Positions 13,463 to 20,094 of a stretch of DNA of 20,094 bases are shown in pieces. Location of the stretch: positions 1 through 20,094 of the forward strand of contig JAHZHF010000026.1 of NCBI GenBank assembly GCA_019420405.1, written 5' to 3'. The notes under the pieces were generated by a model that was not told the origin of the DNA, did no database searches, and saw nothing but the letters and a program-made list of their open reading frames with translations. How positions within the stretch are numbered: the stretch's first letter is position 1; each line of letters starts with the position of its first letter. The translations under genes and the position numbers were made by a program. Source of the DNA: Clostridiales bacterium (lineage in GTDB: Bacteria; Bacillota; Clostridia; Lachnospirales; Lachnospiraceae).

Positions 13463-15406
13463 ATGAGAGTAATGAGAAAACAAATGAAAAAAGAGGGAAG
13501 GCGCATCCTGAAGAAGCACTATGCGGTTCTGGTGATGGCCTGTCTGATCGCGGCCTTTCTGGCGGCGGAGTTTGGCAGTTCGCTGAATTTTTCTTCGGCG
13601 CAGAACCGGGAGGAATATGTACAGAGCTTTGAGGATTCTGGAAGCGGAGCTGGCAGCGGCGCCGGAATTACCGTTACAACTACGGCCAGGGGCGTGGACT
13701 GGTGGGACGTTCTCCAGGTTATGGCGGAGCGGAACACGCAGGCAGGAAGAGAGCTTTCGGATGAGATCCGTGAGAACGAAATCGAGGAGTCGAAATCTGG
13801 CAGTCCTATGTTCGGGCGGACGAGAGGAGTGCTCTCGAATGTGGTGAACCAGGTCAGTTCCGGTTCGATTCTGGTGACGGCAGTGGCGGCGATCGGCTCG
13901 ATTACGGGCTCGGACAATCTGGGGCTTTTGATTTTGATTCTGATTGGCGCGCTGGGGGTATTTGTGTTCTGGTTTCTGATCCAGAATACATTTCCTGTTG
14001 TAATCCGAAGGATATTTCTGGAGGGAATGAATTATGACAGGGTGACGCCGCAGAGATTTATATTTCTGCTTCGGATTCGGAAGTGGCTGAACGCGTCCTG
14101 GATCATGTTTGTGAAATATGTTTATTATTTTTTGTGGTGCTTTACGATTGTGGGCATTGCAGTGAAGTATTATTCTTACTATCTTGTGCCGTATATCGTC
14201 GCGGAGAATCCGGCCATGACGGCGAGACAGGCGATCACGCTGTCGAGACGGATGATGAAAGGCCACAAGTGGGAGTGCTTTCTATTTGAGTTGTCCTTCC
14301 TCGGTTGGGAACTTCTGGGTGCTCTGACACTGGGAGTATTTAACATTTTCTATACGAATCCCTATAAGACTGCGTCGTTTACGAGATATTATGCGGAATT
14401 GCGGGAAATGGCGAAGCGCGAGGGGATTCCGGACGCGGAGCTTTTGTATGACGACTATCTCTATGAAAAGGCAGGCTCCGCAGTTCTGGCGGCACGGTAT
14501 GCGGATGTGATTTCCGTGATGGAAAATCCTCCGGAGGAGACGATAGAAGAGGCGGGGCTGACCGGGTGGCGTGGGTTCCTGGCCCGGAATTTCGGTATCC
14601 TGCTGTTCAGGAGGGAACAGGAGCGCAGATACGAGAAGCGGCAGGAGCAGACGGTACGGCTGCAGGCGCTGATGGACGATGCCAGAGGCGAGGCTTATCC
14701 GGTGAGGCTTTACCCGATTCCGGAGGAGGAGCGCAGGAGACTGGTACAGTCGCTCAATTATATGAGACATTATTCGATCTGGTCGCTCATTGTGATATTC
14801 CTGGGATTGTCCTTTTTCGGATGGCTGTGGGAAGTGGGAATGCACCTGGTGGCCTATGGTGAATTTGTAAACAGAGGGGCTCTGCACGGCCCATGGCTTC
14901 CGATCTACGGTTCGGGAGCTGTACTGATCCTGACGGTGTTGAACCGTCTGCGGAAGAATCCGGCGCTGGAATTTGCGGCGACGATTGTGCTCTGCGGATT
15001 TCTGGAATATATGACTTCTCTGGTGATGGAGATCATGAGCGGCGGGACGAAATGGTGGGATTACAGCGGATATTTTCTGAATCTCAACGGAAGGATCTGT
15101 GCGGAAGGGCTGCTCGTATTCGGAATCGGAGGACTTGCGATTGTGTATGTTCTGGCGCCGGTGATCGACAACCTGCTGGAACGGATCAGCGAAAGGCGGC
15201 TGAGAGCGGTATGCATCGTGCTGCTGGCCGTGTTTGCCGCTGACGCCGCCTGGTCGCAGGTTCACCCCAATGTAGGAGAGGGCGTTACGGATATTGAGGA
15301 AGACGTCTCCGTGTTGCCACATCCTGGAAACGAAAATAATCCGGACGATGCCGTGACTGCGTATACTCAAACTGTATCCCATTATCGTCAAAGGTCTGGC
15401 TCGTGA
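13463..15406 (+). CDS. fused membrane protein: DUF975 domain plus CmpB-like putative ABC permease domain
   Basis: 647-residue polytopic membrane protein. The N-terminal half (about 1-330) matches DUF975. It has a basic start and membrane segment (18-36), a serine/glycine-rich extracytoplasmic stretch, further membrane segments, and the typical TARQAITLSRRMMKGHKWE followed by FLGWELLGALTLGVFNIFYTNPY. A charged linker (about 331-433) contains a coiled-coil-like Arg/Glu run. From about 434 on (YSIWSLIVIFLGLSFFGWLWEV) the sequence matches the family annotated as putative ABC transporter permease (CmpB-like, PF06541), ending with HPNVGEGVTD. The start is set by GGAGGAG at 13450-13456, 6 bases ahead; the frame is open back to 13205 but without a suitable start. 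The last 30-odd residues are encoded antisense to treR. Function unknown; the two domains are usually separate proteins. Confidence 0.8.
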   Translation: MRVMRKQMKKEGRRILKKHYAVLVMACLIAAFLAAEFGSSLNFSSAQNREEYVQSFEDSGSGAGSGAGITVTTTARGVDWWDVLQVMAERNTQAGRELSDEIRENEIEESKSGSPMFGRTRGVLSNVVNQVSSGSILVTAVAAIGSITGSDNLGLLILILIGALGVFVFWFLIQNTFPVVIRRIFLEGMNYDRVTPQRFIFLLRIRKWLNASWIMFVKYVYYFLWCFTIVGIAVKYYSYYLVPYIVAENPAMTARQAITLSRRMMKGHKWECFLFELSFLGWELLGALTLGVFNIFYTNPYKTASFTRYYAELREMAKREGIPDAELLYDDYLYEKAGSAVLAARYADVISVMENPPEETIEEAGLTGWRGFLARNFGILLFRREQERRYEKRQEQTVRLQALMDDARGEAYPVRLYPIPEEERRRLVQSLNYMRHYSIWSLIVIFLGLSFFGWLWEVGMHLVAYGEFVNRGALHGPWLPIYGSGAVLILTVLNRLRKNPALEFAATIVLCGFLEYMTSLVMEIMSGGTKWWDYSGYFLNLNGRICAEGLLVFGIGGLAIVYVLAPVIDNLLERISERRLRAVCIVLLAVFAADAAWSQVHPNVGEGVTDIEEDVSVLPHPGNENNPDDAVTAYTQTVSHYRQRSGS

Positions 15407-16022
15407 TGACAGCCATACAGTTATAATCTTTCAGGTCAATGTATTTCTCGTCGATCTGGGTCATACGCTCCACCGTGAGCGTACGCTTGCTGGTAGTGAT
15501 CGTAAGGCCCAGTTCCCCTTCCAGATAATCATAGATGGATTTTGACGCGATCCCCGGGGTAAGCCCGGGGGTCAGTTCTTTTAAGAAATAGTTATGGTCA
15601 AGGATCAGAGGCTTTCCGTTCAACGAACGGAGGCGCTGGATATAGTAGAGCTGCGAGCCCTTCCGGAATCCGGTCTTTTTCTCGATTTTTTCATCTGCCG
15701 TGATCTCGGTGAACAGCAGAACCTTTGTAAATGGAGTGCGATGGTTGCGGATGGCTGATTCTTTGAACGACTCAATCCCGCCTACCGTGAATGCGGTCTG
15801 CTCGACCGGCTGAAAGATGTTGCGTACTCCTTTGCCGTGCATGGGCTGCACATAGCCCTCGGCGGTCAGCTCGGAGATAGCGCGGCGCACGGTGTTGCGC
15901 GAACAGCCGTACTCTGTGATCAATATGTGCTCGGAAGGGAGCATCTCCTGGTAAGCGTACACTTCCGCCTCTATCTTCTCTTTTAAATCCCTGTATATCT
16001 GATTGTATTTTGCTTTTGGCAT
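15285..16022 (-). CDS. treR: trehalose operon repressor, GntR family
   Basis: 245 residues. An N-terminal GntR winged helix (about 8-68, with SRNTVRRAISELTAEGYV as recognition helix and wing) is followed by a UTRA effector domain (about 90-235) ending SRHRPDYFRFQDV, typical of TreR. It is expected to bind trehalose-6-phosphate and then leave its operators. Start ATG 16022 is chosen; the TTG at 16034 touches the AGGAG ribosome site directly and is unlikely. It is divergent from treP-treC, with a palindromic operator candidate just downstream of its own -10 box, so autoregulation is likely. Its 3' end overlaps the convergent membrane-protein gene by 122 bases, with no terminator between them. 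Confidence 0.92.
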   Translation of the reverse strand: MPKAKYNQIYRDLKEKIEAEVYAYQEMLPSEHILITEYGCSRNTVRRAISELTAEGYVQPMHGKGVRNIFQPVEQTAFTVGGIESFKESAIRNHRTPFTKVLLFTEITADEKIEKKTGFRKGSQLYYIQRLRSLNGKPLILDHNYFLKELTPGLTPGIASKSIYDYLEGELGLTITTSKRTLTVERMTQIDEKYIDLKDYNCMAVITSQTFDDNGIQFEYTQSRHRPDYFRFQDVATRRRLPQYP

Positions 16023-16041
16023 TGCTGAATTCAACTCCTGC

Positions 16042-16053
16042 TTGTTTAAACAT
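16042..16053. promoter_or_regulatory. TreR operator candidate O1 (treR side)
   Basis: TTGTTTAAACAT contains the 10-bp palindrome TGTTTAAACA. It lies roughly at the transcription start of treR and is repeated in inverted order at 16194-16205 in the treP promoter. Confidence 0.75.
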
Positions 16054-16062
16054 CATACTCCA

Positions 16063-16091
16063 ATTATAGAAATCCATGTTCTTAAAATCAA
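16063..16091 (-). promoter_or_regulatory. treR promoter
   Basis: On the minus strand TTGATT (16086-16091), 17 bases, TATAAT (16063-16068). O1 lies just downstream, where bound repressor would block initiation. Confidence 0.7.
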
Positions 16092-16188
16092 GTAAAAAAA
16101 TAGTTTTACTTCTGGTTCAGCATACATCACAAAACTAAAGCTATAATTTTATGCAAATTTCCAAAGATAAAGAAAATTTTTTATTTGA

Positions 16189-16217
16189 TTGACATGTTTA
16201 AACAAGAGTGATATATT
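16189..16217 (+). promoter_or_regulatory. treP-treC promoter
   Basis: TTGACA (16189-16194), 17 bases, TATATT (16212-16217). The operator candidate O2 fills most of the spacer. The transcript has a leader of about 130 bases before ATG 16353, containing further operator-like sequences and short inverted repeats (CCGGCT 16237-16242 with AGCCGG 16262-16267). Confidence 0.75.
16194..16205. promoter_or_regulatory. TreR operator candidate O2 (treP promoter)
   Basis: ATGTTTAAACAA is the exact reverse complement of O1 (16042-16053). It sits between the -35 and -10 boxes of the treP promoter, the classical place for repression. Confidence 0.8.
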
Positions 16218-16221
16218 TAAG

Positions 16222-16254
16222 TTGTTCAAACAAGTGCCGGCTGCATTCAAACAA
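16222..16254. promoter_or_regulatory. additional TreR operator-like sites O3 and O4
   Basis: TTGTTCAAACAA at 16222-16233 matches the O1/O2 palindrome at all but one core position. GCATTCAAACAA at 16243-16254 keeps one good half-site. They are 21 bases apart, two helical turns, downstream of the treP -10 box. Confidence 0.55.
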
Positions 16255-16352
16255 GCCGAAAAGCCGGAAACCGGACATTTCGGAAATGGGATGGAAGAGG
16301 CCGAGAGCCGGAAATCCACGGCTGGGAGAAAGAAGAGAAAGGAAGAAAAACG

Positions 16353-18341
16353 ATGGGAAAGTATGAAAACGACGTAAAAAGTCTGTTGGAACTCGTCGGA
16401 GGAAAGGGAAACATCCAGGCAGTGTCCCACTGTATGACAAGGATGCGTTTCGTTCTGGTGGACCCGAAGAAAGCAGATGAGAAAGCGATCGAAGATCTGC
16501 CGAGCGTGAAAGGAACCTTCACTCAGGCAGGGCAGTATCAGGTTATCATCGGAAATGATGTGTCTGAATTTTACAATGAGTTTACCGCTTACGCGGGAAT
16601 CGAGGGCGTGAGCAAAGATGCAGTCAAGGCTGCGGCAAAGACGAATCAGAATCCGCTCCAGAAGATTATGGGAACGCTGGGTGAGATATTCGCACCCCTG
16701 ATTCCGGCGCTGATCTGCGGTGGACTGGTGCTCGGTTTCAGGAACGTTATAGGTGAGATTAACTTCTTTAACAACGGAACCCAGAGCCTGGCGGATGTGT
16801 ACCAGTTCTGGAATGGAATGTATAATTTCCTCTGGCTGATCGGCGAGGCGGTATTCCATCTGCTCCCGGTCGGTATTGTATGGTCGATTACAAAGAAGAT
16901 GGGAACCACACAGATCCTCGGTATCATCCTCGGACTGACGCTGGTATCCTCCCAGCTTTTGAATGGATTCAGCGTGTCTTCTACCCCGGCGGATGAGATC
17001 CCGGTGTGGGATTTCGGGTTCGCGCAGGTCGAGATGATCGGCTACCAGGGCCAGGTGATCGCAGCGATGATGGCCGGATTCGTCCTTGTATATCTTGAAA
17101 AATTTTTCAAGAAGATATGTCCGGAAGTGATCAGCATGATTGTGGTTCCGTTCTGTTCTCTTGTTCCGGCGGTTATCATCGCTCATACAGTCGTAGGACC
17201 GATCGGCTGGGCGATCGGTGACGCAATCGGAAATGTAGTTTATGCGGGACTCACATCCAATGTCAGATTCCTGTTTGCCGCAGTGTTCGGTCTTCTGTAT
17301 GCACCGCTGGTTATGACTGGTCTGCACCATATGACAAATGCAATCGATTCACAGCTTCTGGCAATCCCGCCGAAGACAACGATCTTATGGCCGATGATCG
17401 CACTTTCAAACATTGCGCAGGGCTCAAGCGTGCTGGCTATGTCCGTGCTCCAGAAGAAAAATGAGCGTGCACAGCAGGTCAATATACCGGCATGTATCTC
17501 CTGTTACCTGGGCGTAACGGAGCCGGCGCTCTTCGGTGTGAACCTGAAATATGGATTTCCGCTTGTGTGCGGTATGATCGGTTCCTGCTGTGCGGCGATG
17601 ATCTCCGTGGGGTGCGGAGTTCAGGCGCTGAGTATCGGAGTCGGCGGACTTCCGGGAATCTTATCCATCAAGCCGGAATATTACCTGATCTTCCTTCTGG
17701 CTATGGGTGTGGCGATTGTAATTCCGTTTACACTGACATTTATTGTAGGAAAAGTAAAACTTTCAGAAGAGGATAAGTGCGGAAAGAAACCTGTGAACCA
17801 TATTCAGACAGCAGAAACACCAGCTCCCGGGACACCGGTATCAGACACGGCTCACAAGGAAGCCGGGAGAAGCGGCGCGGCAGATGTAAAAGAGTTAAAG
17901 TCTATCCTGGACGGAAAAGTAATGCCGATTGAGGAGGCTCCGGATGACGTGTTCTCCCAGAAAATCATGGGAGACGGCGTCGCAATCGAACCGTCCAATA
18001 CGGTTGTAACCGCTCCCGCGGACTGTGATGTGAGTGTGGTTATGGCGGATACGGGACACGCATGCGGTCTGACTCTGCCAAACGGTGTGGTGCTTTTGAT
18101 TCATGTAGGCGTTGATACAGTGGATATGGGAGGAGAAGGATTCAGACTTCTCGTAAATGAGGGGGATCACGTGAAAACCGGACAGCCTCTGATCGAGTTT
18201 GATCCGGAGAAGATCAGGGCTGCAGGTCATCCGTGTACAACGATGCTGATCGTGACAGCAGAAGGAACCGCGGCAAACGTTAAGATGCATTCCGGAATGG
18301 ATGCAAAAGCCGGTGAAACGGCTGTGATTTCCTGGGATTAG
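16353..18341 (+). CDS. treP: trehalose-specific PTS permease, fused IIBCA
   Basis: 662-residue inner-membrane transporter that takes up trehalose and phosphorylates it to trehalose-6-phosphate. IIB domain: residues 1-90 with the phosphorylated Cys27 in SHCMTRMRF. IIC domain: about 105-470, polytopic, with the family motif GLHHMTNAIDSQL and the ITEPALFG-like LGVTEPALFGVNLKYG. Then comes a proline/alanine-rich linker (about 475-510). The C-terminal IIA domain of the glucose (Crr) type has His569 (DTGHACGL) and the phosphorylated His584 (LLIHVGVDTV). Bacillus TreP lacks the IIA part, so this version is self-sufficient beyond HPr. AAAGGAAG precedes ATG 16353. treC follows after 21 bases. The specificity is assigned by treR and treC on both sides. 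Confidence 0.93.
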   Translation: MGKYENDVKSLLELVGGKGNIQAVSHCMTRMRFVLVDPKKADEKAIEDLPSVKGTFTQAGQYQVIIGNDVSEFYNEFTAYAGIEGVSKDAVKAAAKTNQNPLQKIMGTLGEIFAPLIPALICGGLVLGFRNVIGEINFFNNGTQSLADVYQFWNGMYNFLWLIGEAVFHLLPVGIVWSITKKMGTTQILGIILGLTLVSSQLLNGFSVSSTPADEIPVWDFGFAQVEMIGYQGQVIAAMMAGFVLVYLEKFFKKICPEVISMIVVPFCSLVPAVIIAHTVVGPIGWAIGDAIGNVVYAGLTSNVRFLFAAVFGLLYAPLVMTGLHHMTNAIDSQLLAIPPKTTILWPMIALSNIAQGSSVLAMSVLQKKNERAQQVNIPACISCYLGVTEPALFGVNLKYGFPLVCGMIGSCCAAMISVGCGVQALSIGVGGLPGILSIKPEYYLIFLLAMGVAIVIPFTLTFIVGKVKLSEEDKCGKKPVNHIQTAETPAPGTPVSDTAHKEAGRSGAADVKELKSILDGKVMPIEEAPDDVFSQKIMGDGVAIEPSNTVVTAPADCDVSVVMADTGHACGLTLPNGVVLLIHVGVDTVDMGGEGFRLLVNEGDHVKTGQPLIEFDPEKIRAAGHPCTTMLIVTAEGTAANVKMHSGMDAKAGETAVISWD

Positions 18342-18362
18342 GAAAGGAAAGGATTTGGAATT

Positions 18363-20036
18363 ATGAAGAAAGATTTCAGAAAAAGTACAGTATACCAGAT
18401 TTATCCCAAGTCTTTCTGCGACACAAACAAGGACGGACTCGGAGATCTTCGCGGCGTGATTGAGAAACTGGACTACATCAAAGAACTTGGTGTGGATTAT
18501 ATCTGGCTGACCCCGTTTTTTGTATCTCCTCAGAATGATAACGGATACGACGTGGAGGACTATTATAACATTGATCCCAGATACGGATCGATGGAAGATG
18601 TGGAAGAGCTGATTGCAGAGGCGGACAAACGTGGGATGGGACTGATGTTTGATATGGTGTTCAATCATGTGTCCACGCGCCATGAATGGTTTAAGAAGGC
18701 AATGGAGGGCGACCCGTATTATAAAGATTTCTTTTTCTTCCGCAAAGGAAAAGCGGACGGAAGCGCTCCGACAAACTGGGAGAGCAAGTTTGGCGGAAAT
18801 GCATGGGAATATGTGGAAAAATTTGATGAATATTATCTGCATCTTTTTGATGTGACTCAGGCTGACTTAAACTGGGATAATGCAAATGTGAGGAAAGAAG
18901 TTCAGAAGATCGTTCGTTTCTGGATGGGAAAAGGAGTGAAGGGATTTCGTTTTGACGTGATCAACCTGATCAGCAAGGCAGCTATTGAGGATGATGAGAC
19001 GGGAGACGGAAGAAAGTATTACACAGACGGACCGAATATCCACAAATATTTAAAAGAGCTCCACGATATGACATTTGGAACGGACACTGAGATCGTGACG
19101 GTGGGCGAGATGTCCAGTACAACCATCGAGAACTGTTATCAGTACGCAGGGCACGATACGGGAGAGCTGTCCGTGGTATTCAGTTTCCACCACCTGAAAG
19201 TGGATTTCATGGGGAATGAAAAATGGGTGCTGGTGCCTGCAGATTTCCAGAAGCTGAAAGACATTATCTTCCAGTGGCAGACAGGTATGGCGGAGCATAA
19301 TGCATGGAATGCAGTGTTCTGGTGTAATCACGATCAGCCCCGCGTTGTTTCCCGCTTTGGAGATGAGGGAAAATACTGGAAAGAATCCGCGAAAATGCTG
19401 GGAACCATAATCCACGGACTGCGCGGTACACCGTATGTTTACCAGGGTGAGGAGCTGGGAATGACGAACACAGATTTCAAGGATATCAGCCAGTTTAAAG
19501 ATGTGGAGAGCCTGAATCATTATCAGATCCTTCAGGATAAGGGGATGTCGCCGTCCGACGCACTGCGTATCGTGCAGGTGCACTCCCGCGATAACGGACG
19601 TACTCCGATGCAGTGGGACGATACGAAGTATGCGGGCTTTTCCGCTGAGGACAGCGAAGAACCATGGATCGGTGTGAATGGAAACTATACGAAGATTAAC
19701 GCAGCAGAACAGTTAAAGGACGGAGACTCTATCTTCCATTATTATCAGAAACTGATCGCGCTGAGAAAAGAGCTGGATGTAATCTCCTGCGGCGATATCG
19801 AACCGCTCGCGCAGAAAGATCCTTCCGTATTTGCGTACCGGAGAACTTATGAGGGGCATGAGCTGATCGTGGCGGCGAACTTCTACGGGAAAGAGTACGA
19901 GTGGAAGGATGCGCCGGATCTGGATGGATTCCAGAAGATACTTGGAAATTATGAAGACGAGCCGGAAGTTTGCGGGGAGAAGAGCAGTGCAGGAGTGAGA
20001 ATGAGGCCGTATGAGGCGGGGATGTGGTATAAGTAA
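18363..20036 (+). CDS. treC: trehalose-6-phosphate hydrolase (GH13)
   Basis: 557-residue cytosolic alpha-amylase-family enzyme that splits trehalose-6-phosphate into glucose and glucose-6-phosphate. It is full length for the family. It shows the opening VYQIYPKSFCDTNKDGLGDL, SPQNDNGYDVEDY (55-67), DMVFNHVS (97-104), the nucleophile Asp198 in GFRFDV, the acid/base Glu249 in TVGEMS and the transition-state Asp324 in WCNHDQPR. RTPMQWDD and PYVYQGEELG are also present. An AAAGGA ribosome site lies before ATG 18363. It is the last gene of the treP-treC operon. No terminator is seen in the remaining 58 bases (20037-20094), which hold nothing else recognisable. Confidence 0.95.
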   Translation: MKKDFRKSTVYQIYPKSFCDTNKDGLGDLRGVIEKLDYIKELGVDYIWLTPFFVSPQNDNGYDVEDYYNIDPRYGSMEDVEELIAEADKRGMGLMFDMVFNHVSTRHEWFKKAMEGDPYYKDFFFFRKGKADGSAPTNWESKFGGNAWEYVEKFDEYYLHLFDVTQADLNWDNANVRKEVQKIVRFWMGKGVKGFRFDVINLISKAAIEDDETGDGRKYYTDGPNIHKYLKELHDMTFGTDTEIVTVGEMSSTTIENCYQYAGHDTGELSVVFSFHHLKVDFMGNEKWVLVPADFQKLKDIIFQWQTGMAEHNAWNAVFWCNHDQPRVVSRFGDEGKYWKESAKMLGTIIHGLRGTPYVYQGEELGMTNTDFKDISQFKDVESLNHYQILQDKGMSPSDALRIVQVHSRDNGRTPMQWDDTKYAGFSAEDSEEPWIGVNGNYTKINAAEQLKDGDSIFHYYQKLIALRKELDVISCGDIEPLAQKDPSVFAYRRTYEGHELIVAANFYGKEYEWKDAPDLDGFQKILGNYEDEPEVCGEKSSAGVRMRPYEAGMWYK

Positions 20037-20094
20037 GAGCAGCTATTTAGTTCACTAACGTCCTTTTGCAAAACATCCGAAAACAGAGCTGATT

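Noticed and set aside
1..20094. CRISPR array, IS transposase, phage structural genes, toxin-antitoxin pair
   Set aside because: No regularly spaced repeats, transposase motifs or matching gene pairs were found on either strand.

Overview
The window looks like a chromosomal segment of a spore-forming Clostridia, most likely Lachnospiraceae. The evidence is the gene order around 339-6029 (the Firmicutes yaaO / kinase / holB / ricT / trmN6 / rsmI cluster), the sporulation genes spmA and spmB, a Gram-positive PTS trehalose operon, AGGAGG-type ribosome sites and moderate GC. No replication, phage structural or plasmid genes are visible.

Layout. 1-95: 3' part of a tRNA-Lys gene and its terminator. 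339-6029: a tightly spaced housekeeping operon (PLP decarboxylase, guanylate-kinase-like protein, DNA polymerase III delta', RicT, TrmN6, RsmI), closed by a hairpin shared with the convergent gene. 6064-6717 (minus): an orphan, degenerate ABC ATPase. 6823-10026: a sporulation block in which spmB (minus) and spmA (plus) are split and divergent, with a DUF885 metallopeptidase-like lipoprotein gene between them. Both units carry sigma-E-like promoter candidates. spmB is enclosed by a perfect 18-bp inverted repeat (6815-6832 / 7445-7462), so the segment could be, or could once have been, invertible.

10027-12332: a small AT-richer insert at the 3' end of spmA. It has a tyrosine-recombinase-like gene with its own strong promoter and a broken YhcG/DUF1016 PDDEXK nuclease gene. 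It is bounded on the far side by a second, decayed copy of the spmA 3' end (12208-12314). This is the arrangement left by a small integrative element that uses the end of spmA as attachment site. 12377-12670: promoter, tRNA-Glu, tRNA-Cys and terminator. 12671-12804: a non-coding stretch of three consecutive hairpins. 13068-15406: an unknown 88-residue protein and a fused DUF975 / CmpB-like membrane protein, whose 3' end overlaps the convergent treR by 122 bases.

15285-20036: trehalose system. TreR (minus) and treP-treC (plus) diverge from a control region with matching TGTTTAAACA palindromes at both promoters. TreP (fused PTS IIBCA) imports trehalose as trehalose-6-phosphate, TreC hydrolyses it to glucose and glucose-6-phosphate, and TreR is expected to release its operators when the sugar phosphate is present.

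The points most worth a second look are the spmA-targeted insert with its unusual recombinase, the inverted repeats around spmB, the degenerate ABC ATPase and the structured intergenic region after tRNA-Cys.
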